DNA from: Pokkaliibacter sp. MBI-7
GTDB taxonomy: Bacteria; Pseudomonadota; Gammaproteobacteria; Pseudomonadales; Balneatricaceae
Direction of reading: 5' to 3'
Assembly: GCF_029846635.1 (NCBI RefSeq)
Contig: NZ_JARVTG010000001.1
Location: forward strand, 1,022,501 to 1,086,500
Length of the DNA stretch: 64,000 nucleotides
Within the stretch, counting starts at the first letter, position 1. Every line of letters starts with the position of its first letter. The position numbers and the translations under genes were made by a program. Shown here piece after piece: positions 35,475-42,739 of this stretch. A model generated the notes under the pieces. That model saw only the letters and a list, made by a program, of their open reading frames with translations, was not told where the DNA came from and made no database searches.

Positions 35475-35502
35475 GTCAATCTTTCTAAAAACGAACTAAT
35501 AC

Positions 35503-36408
35503 ATGAATACGCTGCTGGCAATGCACAGCTTCTGCAAGGTCATGGAGTACTCCAGCTTTGCTCAGGCTGCACGCGATCTGAACCTCTCTTCTGCACAGGT
35601 CAGCAAACATATCAGTGCACTGGAGGATCACCTCAAGGTCAGGCTGCTAAACCGCACCACACGGCGAGTTACCGCAACGGAAGCAGGCCAGGATTACTAC
35701 CTGAAATGCCAGCAGATTCTCAACGATATCGAGGTACTGGAAGCCTCGGTTGGCCAGCACAGCAGTCAGGTACAAGGCGTTCTGAAAGTTACCGCGCCAA
35801 TGGACTTCGCCGTTATGTATCTGATGGAACCTATTGCCCGCTTTCAGCACGTTTACCCTCAGGTACGAATTGAACTGCATCTGAGTGATGAGCGTATCAG
35901 TCTCATTGACCGGGGAATGGATGTCGCGATCCGCATCGGCGAGCTGGCAGACTCCAGCCTGATTGCCAGACGTCTGGCGGAAACGCGCCCTGGTTATTAC
36001 GCCTCTCCAGCCTATCTGAGCCGGTACGGTACTCCGGCAACACTGGAGGAAATGGCCAGTCATCAGGTTATGCACTATTTGCTGAGCAGTGACGACAAGC
36101 CAATACTTCGTGGCCCCGGTGAAGAGCGGGTGAGGCCGTTACACCCCTGGCAACTGGCCTGCAACAACGGTCGTGCACTTTGCGAAGCTGCCGCACTCGG
36201 TGTGGGTATTATTGGCAAACCCAACTTTCTGGCAGCGCCTTACCTCCGTGACGGGCGACTGGTCGAACTGTTACCCCAGCTACGCCGTCCAGCTATGGGG
36301 ATCTACGCCCTGTATCTGCATCGTGCACTGGTGCCGGGTAAGGTGACGCAGTTTGTTGAGTTTCTGGCCGAACACTTTCGTGATGGAGGCAGCTGGAATC
36401 GCCTGTGA
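35503..36408 (+). CDS. LysR-family transcriptional regulator
   Basis: 301-aa regulator with the N-terminal winged helix-turn-helix (about residues 1-60, 'SSFAQAARDLNLSSAQVSKHISALEDHLKVRLLNRTTRRV') and the substrate-binding domain from about residue 88. The pattern, with 'YYLKCQQIL' and 'GVLKVTAPMDFAVMYL', places it in the common CrgA/DmlR-like branch. The effector is unknown. It starts at ATG 35503 and is divergent from yceI, whose promoter region holds a suitable palindrome. Confidence 0.92.
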   Translation: MNTLLAMHSFCKVMEYSSFAQAARDLNLSSAQVSKHISALEDHLKVRLLNRTTRRVTATEAGQDYYLKCQQILNDIEVLEASVGQHSSQVQGVLKVTAPMDFAVMYLMEPIARFQHVYPQVRIELHLSDERISLIDRGMDVAIRIGELADSSLIARRLAETRPGYYASPAYLSRYGTPATLEEMASHQVMHYLLSSDDKPILRGPGEERVRPLHPWQLACNNGRALCEAAALGVGIIGKPNFLAAPYLRDGRLVELLPQLRRPAMGIYALYLHRALVPGKVTQFVEFLAEHFRDGGSWNRL

Positions 36409-36524
36409 AACAGCACCAGCGATAAAACGATCTCTATCCTGGCTGGGCTTGTGCGGTTTGAATCAGTAAAATCGCCGATCCCGCCGGCACTGCCGGTACC
36501 GTTCGACTGCAGGAGAAAAGGTGT

Positions 36525-36923
36525 ATGGCGTTGACCGCCGCCGATGCGCAGAAATGGGTAGACAGTCTGGGCCCTCGCCCCGACCCGGTTCAGGTTGCCA
36601 AAGCTGCCTTGGCGATAGAGAAAAAGCTGGTGCGTCCAGATGTCAGCTGGCAGGAAAACGAGTTTGAAGAGGCGCAGGCCGCTTTACAGGTGTTGACCGC
36701 TTCCCTGTATGAAACGGAATGGAGCGAGCAGGAGCAGGAGCAGATTGCCGCGCTGTCAGCCACGGCCCCAGCGCCCGTCAGGACAGCCCCCGCTGCAGAT
36801 GCAGCCCAGCCGCAGTTTTCGGCCAACTTTCATCAGCAGCAGGAGGTCACGCCTGCGCCGACTACTGCCGAAGAAAAGCTGGCCCGCTTTGCAGCACTGA
36901 AAGATCAGCTGCAGAAGCGCTGA
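36525..36923 (+). CDS. Small hypothetical soluble protein, acidic and Ala/Gln-rich
   Basis: 132-aa protein with no recognised family. The N-terminal half (residues 1-75) looks helical, with 'ALAIEKKLVRPDVSWQENEFEEAQAALQVL'. The second half is a low-complexity linker rich in Ala, Pro and Gln, followed by a short C-terminal helix 'EEKLARFAALKDQLQKR'. It has no signal peptide or membrane segment. AGGAG precedes ATG 36525. Its TGA stop at 36921-36923 abuts the stop of the converging gene with no base between them. A disordered adaptor is possible, but I do not know its role. Confidence 0.6.
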   Translation: MALTAADAQKWVDSLGPRPDPVQVAKAALAIEKKLVRPDVSWQENEFEEAQAALQVLTASLYETEWSEQEQEQIAALSATAPAPVRTAPAADAAQPQFSANFHQQQEVTPAPTTAEEKLARFAALKDQLQKR

Positions 36924-37514
36924 TCAGACAGGGCGATAGCCTGCGTGCTCCTCCAGCAAGCGATCAACAATGGCGCGCTGCCCCGGACGAAAGGCCACAG
37001 CACGAGGATAGATCGGCTGTTCTCGATCCTGACGAATCGGCCGGTCCCAGCCTTCGGTGGTACGAATAAAGTCGATGGCGGCCTGTTCGCCAAAGTTGTT
37101 CAGATAGCCCAGAACGACTACATCGACATAGCTTTGCAGTATCGGGTAGTCCTCATCGGCCCAGCCGTAAAAGTCCTGCTGGGAACGATAGATAAACGCC
37201 TCTTCCCCCAGCGTGGTACTGGCACAATGAAGACCCAGCCGGTCATAACCATGCTCACGCTGATCCAGCGCAGGCAGATGCACCAGTGGCGACTGCACCA
37301 GCACTCCCAGTAACGACGTACTGTCACAGGGGCGTACCGTGAGCGAGCAATGCCCATGCCCCAGTGTGTACAGACGATGCCCCCAGCGGCGGCGCCAGCC
37401 GTGCAGTTGATAAGGCCGCGCCACCGTATCCCGTGGCCGCGTCTCATCATTCACTAACGAGCCATAGCCGAAATACCAGAAATGCCCAACGGTCTGGTCT
37501 TCCATCTTGTTCAC
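36924..37514 (-). CDS. Gamma-glutamylcyclotransferase-like protein
   Basis: 196-aa AIG2/GGCT-fold protein. The hallmark 'YFGYGSLV' lies near residue 14 and the acidic catalytic region follows through 'LGVLVQSPLVHLPALDQREHGYDR' near 70-95. Members act on gamma-glutamyl peptides or glutathione to give 5-oxoproline, but substrate choice varies within the family. ATG 37514 is used; a second ATG three codons on is also possible. It converges on the small hypothetical gene, back to back at the stop codons. Confidence 0.82.
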   Translation of the reverse strand: MNKMEDQTVGHFWYFGYGSLVNDETRPRDTVARPYQLHGWRRRWGHRLYTLGHGHCSLTVRPCDSTSLLGVLVQSPLVHLPALDQREHGYDRLGLHCASTTLGEEAFIYRSQQDFYGWADEDYPILQSYVDVVVLGYLNNFGEQAAIDFIRTTEGWDRPIRQDREQPIYPRAVAFRPGQRAIVDRLLEEHAGYRPV

Positions 37515-37644
37515 TTCAGATCTCTCACTGCGGTTATATTCATTTCTCTGCGCCCGTCCGACCCGGCTCGCGTCTGTTCGCTATCTCACGCATCGACACC
37601 CGTCAGGGCGACAGGCAGCACGATCCAAGGATCAGCAAGCTTGC

Positions 37645-37650
37645 TATAAT
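37645..37650 (+). promoter_or_regulatory. Extended -10 promoter of yidD
   Basis: TGC followed by TATAAT (37645-37650) is an extended -10 element 21 bp before the yidD start. No good -35 is seen at the usual distance. Confidence 0.5.
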
Positions 37651-37670
37651 GCCTTCCCCCGCCGGTACCG

Positions 37671-38063
37671 ATGGAAGCTGCTGTGTCTGTTCTCAACTCT
37701 TTTCTGGCCCAGGTTTTACGCTGGCCACGACAACTGATGCTGTGGCTGTTACAGGGGCTGGTGCTGCTCTACCGCTATACCATCAGCCCGCTGCTTGGCA
37801 ATAACTGCCGTTACACTCCCAGCTGCTCGGAATATGCCATGGAGGCACTGCAACTGCATGGCCCGCTCAAGGGCGGATGGCTGACACTGAAGCGCCTTGG
37901 CCGTTGCCACCCTTTCAGCCACCAACATGGCTGGGACCCGGTACCGGGCAGTGAGTCAACGCAGCAGCCCGGGCGCCGCCAGCGTACCGATAAACAGGCT
38001 TGTGCCCATCAGCATCATCACCAGCGCCGCCGTAAAACCAAAACACCGGTCAAGCAGCGCTAA
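37671..38063 (+). CDS. yidD: Membrane protein insertion efficiency factor YidD
   Basis: Small peripheral membrane protein that helps YidC-dependent membrane insertion. The family core spans residues about 30-92: 'YRYTISPLLGNNCRYTPSCSEYAMEAL', then 'GWLTLKRLGRCHPF' and 'GWDPVP', with the conserved Cys residues. The N-terminus has an amphipathic helix. After the core comes an extra tail of about 38 residues, very basic and rich in Gln, Arg and His. It is encoded in DNA that overlaps by 108 bp the 3' end of the converging NicO gene. Normal YidD is shorter, near 70-100 aa. The gene is usually next to rnpA; here it is not. Confidence 0.9.
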   Translation: MEAAVSVLNSFLAQVLRWPRQLMLWLLQGLVLLYRYTISPLLGNNCRYTPSCSEYAMEALQLHGPLKGGWLTLKRLGRCHPFSHQHGWDPVPGSESTQQPGRRQRTDKQACAHQHHHQRRRKTKTPVKQR

Positions 38064-39083
38064 TCCTCTGGGGCGCTCACGCAGCAGGCGATAACCGACC
38101 TCCCGCGCCCATACTGCCAGCGTCGCCAGAACACAGACAGTCAGTGCGGTCCCCACGGCCATCAGCACTACCCCTAACACTCCGTACCAGAAGATATGCT
38201 GCGACAGGCAGAACACCAGTAACAGCACCGCACCGCTGCAGGGACGCAAACCAATGGCGGTAACGATGGTCAGCCGTTGACGCCAGAGTGCACGCAGATC
38301 AGGCTGAGCGGAAGTGGGGGTGGCAGCACTGTTCGTGCCTGACAATCCGCCTACAGAGACGTTGCCTGACTCTGCCGACGACAATGGTTGCAGCTTAGTG
38401 AAGCGCAGCGTTTGCGGTTGAAGCACAGGCCTTGCTATGTGCGACGGAGCCAGCGCTCTGGGATGATGGCCTCTGGCATGATTGCCATGGTGATCATGGC
38501 CGCAGCAATGATGAGTGCCACGCCAGACTCGCCAGGCGAACACCACACCAAACAGGGCAATAGCCAGATAGCTGACCTGCTCCAGCAGCTGAACATACTG
38601 AGTCACTTTTGCCGAGAGAGCCAGCACGCCGGCCAGTCCCCCTACCAGCAACACCGCAACCAGCGCCTGTACCATGGCGGCACCAGCAGATAACCACATC
38701 CCCTGACGCCAACGACTGCGATCTGCCAGCAGGTAACTACTGATCACCGCTTTGCCATGACCCGGACCGGCTGCATGAAAAACGCCGTATGCAAAAGAAA
38801 GCCCCCAGAGCAGCCAGCCATCACCGGTTTCGATCAGTGCCTGAGTGGCAGCCACCATCTTGCGATGCAGGGAAATCTGCGTGCTTTGAATCCAGTTGAC
38901 CCAGTCCGCCCACCAGGAATGATCGGCAGCAAGCTGCTCACGCAACCCTGCTGCCAGCACTTCGGACGGCAGTACTGCAACGATCAGCAGCACCAGAGAA
39001 GCCGAAAATACCCAACCGGAAAATATAAACGGAAACGCTGACTGACGCAGAAGTCGGCCACCTTGCCATGTGTGCACAGCCAT
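37956..39083 (-). CDS. Nickel/cobalt/zinc permease of the NicO family, ZevB-like
   Basis: Polytopic inner-membrane transporter of 375 aa with about seven hydrophobic segments. The family motif 'HAAGPGHGKAV' lies near residue 103, and 'RPCSGAV' near 276 is the second conserved site. A His-rich cytoplasmic loop with 'HHCCGHDHHGNHARGHHP' near 190-207 probably binds metal. It starts 1 bp after the stop of the DUF1007 gene, so the two form one unit. That pairing equals the ZevAB system of Haemophilus, a zinc uptake pair, which supports zinc as the likely cargo (inference). Confidence 0.85.
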   Translation of the reverse strand: MAVHTWQGGRLLRQSAFPFIFSGWVFSASLVLLIVAVLPSEVLAAGLREQLAADHSWWADWVNWIQSTQISLHRKMVAATQALIETGDGWLLWGLSFAYGVFHAAGPGHGKAVISSYLLADRSRWRQGMWLSAGAAMVQALVAVLLVGGLAGVLALSAKVTQYVQLLEQVSYLAIALFGVVFAWRVWRGTHHCCGHDHHGNHARGHHPRALAPSHIARPVLQPQTLRFTKLQPLSSAESGNVSVGGLSGTNSAATPTSAQPDLRALWRQRLTIVTAIGLRPCSGAVLLLVFCLSQHIFWYGVLGVVLMAVGTALTVCVLATLAVWAREVGYRLLRERPRGLALLDRCFGFTAALVMMLMGTSLFIGTLAAPGLLR

Positions 39084-39084
39084 C

Positions 39085-39705
39085 TCAGGAGTCCTTACAG
39101 GTGAAGGTTATCCAGTCAACCGGCACCAAATCGCGCTTATCGGCCTCCATGGCGTCAATAGCCTCATACGTGCAGGGAGTGGTGCCAAGAAACTGAAGTG
39201 CGCCCTTTTCAGTCGGAGCCAGATCAAAATAGTTTTCCGGGTCCAGAAAGCTGAGTTCAACCTTACTGGTCAGAGGTACCGGCGCTTCTGGCTCGATCAG
39301 CAGGTGATAAACCACAGCTTTGTTTTCCACGGCAGCGTCCGTAATGACGATATTAGCCATAGGTACCAGCTCATCATCCTTGAGCATCCAGAAGAAATAA
39401 TGCGTCTTTTCCATGGACTCGTTCAGCAGTGCGATCACTTGCCGCTTTTCATCCTCATCCAGCTGATTATTGCTGTTGAGATCGAACTGACTCATCACAT
39501 TGGTGGTTGAGAAGGGGTCCAGCACCATTCGGGCTTCCAGCTGAACCAGCTGTGTGCCCTGCACGCGCGCCTGCAGACTGTAGTCGATAAACACATGGGG
39601 ATGAGCCGAGGCCGAATGACTGAGTACCAGCAGCCCCAGAAGGATCAGGAGCCTCGTCCCCGATCGTGTGAATATGCCCGCTAACTTTCCACCCACCTTG
39701 ATCAC
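39085..39705 (-). CDS. DUF1007 periplasmic metal-binding protein, ZevA-like
   Basis: 206-aa exported protein. The signal peptide ends near 'SHSASAHPHV'; the His-Pro-His at the mature N-terminus is typical of DUF1007 and probably binds metal. An EF-hand-like loop 'DLNSNNQLDEDE' lies near residue 75. 'FLGTTPCTYEAIDAME' and a final 'FTCKDS' add two Cys residues that may form a disulfide. It is first in the pair with the NicO permease. A Zur-like palindrome lies about 30 bp upstream of its start. Confidence 0.85.
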   Translation of the reverse strand: MIKVGGKLAGIFTRSGTRLLILLGLLVLSHSASAHPHVFIDYSLQARVQGTQLVQLEARMVLDPFSTTNVMSQFDLNSNNQLDEDEKRQVIALLNESMEKTHYFFWMLKDDELVPMANIVITDAAVENKAVVYHLLIEPEAPVPLTSKVELSFLDPENYFDLAPTEKGALQFLGTTPCTYEAIDAMEADKRDLVPVDWITFTCKDS

Positions 39706-39733
39706 TCCATTGCTAAAGAGGGCCGCAGTGTAC

Positions 39734-39746
39734 GTTACCTTGTAAC
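39734..39746 (-). promoter_or_regulatory. Zur-like palindrome upstream of the DUF1007/NicO pair
   Basis: GTTAC-CTT-GTAAC (39734-39746) is a perfect inverted repeat in a 60-bp intergenic gap, 29 bp upstream of the DUF1007 start at 39705. It resembles the GTTAY-N3-RTAAC core of zinc-uptake regulator sites in gammaproteobacteria. It could equally be a site for the converging NUDIX gene's flank, but that gene ends here. Confidence 0.5.
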
Positions 39747-39765
39747 AACAGAAAACCTGCCAATG

Positions 39766-40359
39766 CTAGCGCAGTGGAAAGCGTGCACCTTCATAGAGAC
39801 GGAAGTCGGCACCAAAGGCGATATTGAGAAACTCTGCCAGCATACAGGCTGTCAGGCCCCAGATTTCATACTGCTCATAGTGCCAGCAAGGAATATGGGA
39901 GCGCAGACCGCGCAGGTCGATGGCGTCAATGCGGGAGGGAGGGGTTTCCAGAAAGAACGGCACAGGCACACGGAACACCGCGGCAATCTCACCTTCATTG
40001 GGAGACAACTGCAACTTGCTCGGCACCAGCCCCACAATCGGAGTGACCTGCAGCCCCCAGCGGGAAATAACCTGACCGGAGCGTCCCAGAATTTCGACCT
40101 GAGAAGGTTCAAGTCCAATTTCTTCATAGGCTTCACGCAGTGCGGTCTGTTCCAGGCTGCTGTCTTCAGGGTCACGTTTGCCACCCGGAAAGGCGACTTC
40201 TCCACCATGAGTAGACAAGGTAGAGGCCCTTCGGGTCAGTATGATGTGCGGGACTTTTTCATCTCTGGTCAGGGCGATCAGCACCCCTGCCTGAGCCCGA
40301 CCATGGCCAAGAGTACGCGGCTGATGCCGGTTCAAACGATAAGCCACCTCTTTCCACAT
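39766..40359 (-). CDS. NUDIX hydrolase, CoA pyrophosphatase type
   Basis: 197-aa NUDIX enzyme of the NudL/YeaB (CoA pyrophosphatase) group, which splits CoA into phosphopantetheine and 3',5'-ADP. The NUDIX box G-x5-E-x7-REUxEExGU is complete: 'GGKRDPEDSSLEQTALREAYEEIGL' near residue 78. It is preceded by the CoA-type 'HIILTRRASTLSTHGGEVAFPG' near 55, the family signature. It stands between the ZevAB-like pair and a long intergenic region. Confidence 0.88.
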   Translation of the reverse strand: MWKEVAYRLNRHQPRTLGHGRAQAGVLIALTRDEKVPHIILTRRASTLSTHGGEVAFPGGKRDPEDSSLEQTALREAYEEIGLEPSQVEILGRSGQVISRWGLQVTPIVGLVPSKLQLSPNEGEIAAVFRVPVPFFLETPPSRIDAIDLRGLRSHIPCWHYEQYEIWGLTACMLAEFLNIAFGADFRLYEGARFPLR

Positions 40360-40746
40360 GAAGCTGTTCTCAATCTGCTGTCAGCCACACATCATAAAGG
40401 CATTGTTATTGAGTCAGGCACTTCAGTCTGTATCGGCGAGACGGCGAGCCCGCACTTTCAAGACAAGGCACTGACACAACCCCTGATTTTGTTGTGATGA
40501 CATGTGCGGTGCGATAAAACGGTTAAACGACGATCAAACCTTGCCCATACCCGGCGGATGATTAGAATCTAGCGGATCACCCGGCCGGTGGTAAGTGCGA
40601 TACTGGATCCAATCACAGCATCGCCCTGAAAGCCTCTAGTGCAGGATAATCCGGATAACAAGCTATTACCTGATGGCTGAGCGGTTTCCCTGTTAAGTTT
40701 TATAGAGCAAAAGTACGCCTCCGGCACCCGAATTTGAGGAATATGC
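40360..40746. other. Divergent intergenic region between the two NUDIX genes
   Basis: 387 bp with no supportable gene, repeat or clear hairpin. It must contain the two divergent promoters. I could not assign -35/-10 boxes with confidence. Confidence 0.4.
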
Positions 40747-41277
40747 ATGAATTTCTGCAGTCAGTGCGGTCATCCCGTCGCCCACCAGATCCCACCAGGT
40801 GACGACCGTCAGCGCTATATGTGCAATCACTGCGGTGCCATTCACTATCAGAATCCTCGTATCATCGCTGGCACCCTGCCAGTCTGGCAGCAGCAGATTC
40901 TGTTGTGTCGACGCGCCATTGCCCCCCGGCAAGGCTACTGGACGCTGCCAGCAGGCTTTATGGAAAACGGCGAAACAACACGTCAGGCTGCGGCAAGAGA
41001 AACCTGGGAAGAAGCGCTGGCCAGAGTGGAGGTGGGTGAACTTTACACCATCACCAGTATCCCCCACATCAATCAGGTGCAGATGCTCTATCTGGCCGAG
41101 TTGCCACACCCCGAATATGCTGCAGGCCCTGAAAGTACTGAGGTCAGGCTGTTCAGTGAAGAAGAAATCCCATGGGACGAGCTGGCCTTTCTGACCATCA
41201 GTAATGCGCTGAAGCTGTACTTCGAAGATCGGCGCAACGGCGTGTTCCCCACCCGTCATATCGACCTGAATCACTGA
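40747..41277 (+). CDS. NUDIX hydrolase with N-terminal zinc ribbon
   Basis: 176-aa enzyme. A zinc ribbon of form C-x2-C...C-x2-C ('FCSQCG' at residue 3-8 and 'MCNHCG' at 25-30) precedes a NUDIX domain with 'GFMENGETTRQAAARETWEEAL' near residue 70. The first half of the NUDIX box is as expected. This layout resembles NudC/NADH pyrophosphatase relatives but lacks the full NudC body. The substrate is a nucleoside diphosphate derivative, not identifiable further. It is divergent from the CoA-type NUDIX gene. Confidence 0.85.
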   Translation: MNFCSQCGHPVAHQIPPGDDRQRYMCNHCGAIHYQNPRIIAGTLPVWQQQILLCRRAIAPRQGYWTLPAGFMENGETTRQAAARETWEEALARVEVGELYTITSIPHINQVQMLYLAELPHPEYAAGPESTEVRLFSEEEIPWDELAFLTISNALKLYFEDRRNGVFPTRHIDLNH

Positions 41278-41463
41278 CCACGGCACACTGCCACACGCTG
41301 GTAACAGCGGCACGCTATTTTCCCGAAATAATCTGGCTGCTATCGGCCCCCAGACAAAGAACAGCTCGCCTTAGGCCAGTGATCATCGTGAGATCGTGAA
41401 CCTCTGTATCTGAACATTAATTTCACCAGGGCAAAGACAGTGCTCTGGTGCCATGGAGACTGC

Positions 41464-42690
41464 ATGTCCTCTTCCACTTCCTCCAATAGCCACGAGCACG
41501 GCGCTTCGAAAGAATTTATTGTGCTGATGGCGTTCATTATTTCTCTGGTTGCGCTGTCTATTGATGCCATGTTGCCCGCCCTGCCCGATATTGGTCGCGA
41601 TCTGGGCGTCAACGAGCCCAACCGCAACCAGCTGATTGTCTCCATCCTGATGCTTGGTATGGCTGTTGGCCAAATGATCTACGGCCCCCTGTCTGACAGT
41701 ATCGGCCGCAAACCCGCCATTCATCTGGGTTACGGGCTTTTCATCATTGGCAGCCTGCTGTCCATCTTTGCGACTGACTTCAACATGATGCTGCTGGGGC
41801 GCTTACTGCAGGGCGTGGGCGTTTCAGGCCCGCGGATTGTCGCCGTAGCACTGATCCGTGACCGCTTTGAAGGACGCATGATGGCGCAGGTGCTGTCCTA
41901 CGTGATGAGCGTGTTCATCATTGTGCCCGCCATGGCACCTGCGGTAGGACAAGCTATTCTGCTGTTTACCGAATGGCAGGGCATCTTCGTACTGCTGCTG
42001 TTGATGGCCATTGCTGCGCTGGTATGGCTGCAACTGCGCCAGCCCGAAACGCTGACACCTGAGCGACGCAAACCTTTCTCACTCAGGAATATCCTGCGCG
42101 CCATTCGCGAGGTCTGTCATACGCCGGTGGCGCTCGGCTTCACTCTGGTGACCGGTATCGTGCAAGGGGCCTTCCTTGCTTATCTCAATACGGCACAACA
42201 GCTGTTTCAGGTGGAATACGGCTTGGGTGAACACTTCCCCGCTGTCTTCGCTGCCCTGGCGCTGGCAATTGGTCTTGCCTCGGTAGCCAATGCACGCCTG
42301 GTGGTGCGTTTTGGCATGCAAAAAATCGCCACTTATGCACTGATGGCCGTATCAGTGATCAGTCTGATCTGCTTCGTCGTATCGGCGATGATGGGAGGGC
42401 TGCCGCCTCTGTCGGTCCTGATGGTTTTTTTACTGCCACTGCTGTTCTGTGTTGGCCTGCTGTTTGGCAACCTCAACGCGCTGGCAATGGGACCACTGGG
42501 CCATATCGCAGGCGTGGGTGCTGCGGTAGTAGGCTGCCTGTCCACGCTGGTCTCTGTCCCTATCGGCATCGTGATTGGACAGGCGTTCAACGGTACCGTA
42601 CTTCCCCTGATCGGTGGATTTGCGCTGCTTGGAGTACTGGCACTGATCGTGGTGCTGATCATTCGCCGCAAGCTGGGTGAAATTCACTAA
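41464..42690 (+). CDS. Bcr/CflA family MFS multidrug efflux transporter
   Basis: 408-aa drug:proton antiporter of the DHA1 group with 12 hydrophobic segments. 'ALSIDAMLPALPDIGRDLGV' in helix 1, 'GPLSDSIGRKPAIHLGYGLF' near residue 78 (MFS loop 2-3) and 'LQGVGVSGPRIVAVALIRDRFEG' near 115 are hallmarks of Bcr/CflA proteins. The N-terminal 15 residues are Ser/His rich. I chose ATG 41464 behind GGAG over an upstream in-frame Met. It ends in a terminator that overlaps the converging cysG stop. Confidence 0.9.
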   Translation: MSSSTSSNSHEHGASKEFIVLMAFIISLVALSIDAMLPALPDIGRDLGVNEPNRNQLIVSILMLGMAVGQMIYGPLSDSIGRKPAIHLGYGLFIIGSLLSIFATDFNMMLLGRLLQGVGVSGPRIVAVALIRDRFEGRMMAQVLSYVMSVFIIVPAMAPAVGQAILLFTEWQGIFVLLLLMAIAALVWLQLRQPETLTPERRKPFSLRNILRAIREVCHTPVALGFTLVTGIVQGAFLAYLNTAQQLFQVEYGLGEHFPAVFAALALAIGLASVANARLVVRFGMQKIATYALMAVSVISLICFVVSAMMGGLPPLSVLMVFLLPLLFCVGLLFGNLNALAMGPLGHIAGVGAAVVGCLSTLVSVPIGIVIGQAFNGTVLPLIGGFALLGVLALIVVLIIRRKLGEIH

Positions 42691-42711
42691 AAGCATGCAC
42701 CACGAAATATG

Positions 42712-42739
42712 AAGGCTGAGTATTCCCTCAGCCTTTTCT
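42712..42739 (+). terminator. Terminator between the MFS gene and cysG
   Basis: AAGGCTGAG (42712-42720) and CTCAGCCTT (42727-42735) form a 9-bp stem with a 6-nt loop, followed by TTCTT. The second arm contains the cysG stop codon. Confidence 0.75.
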
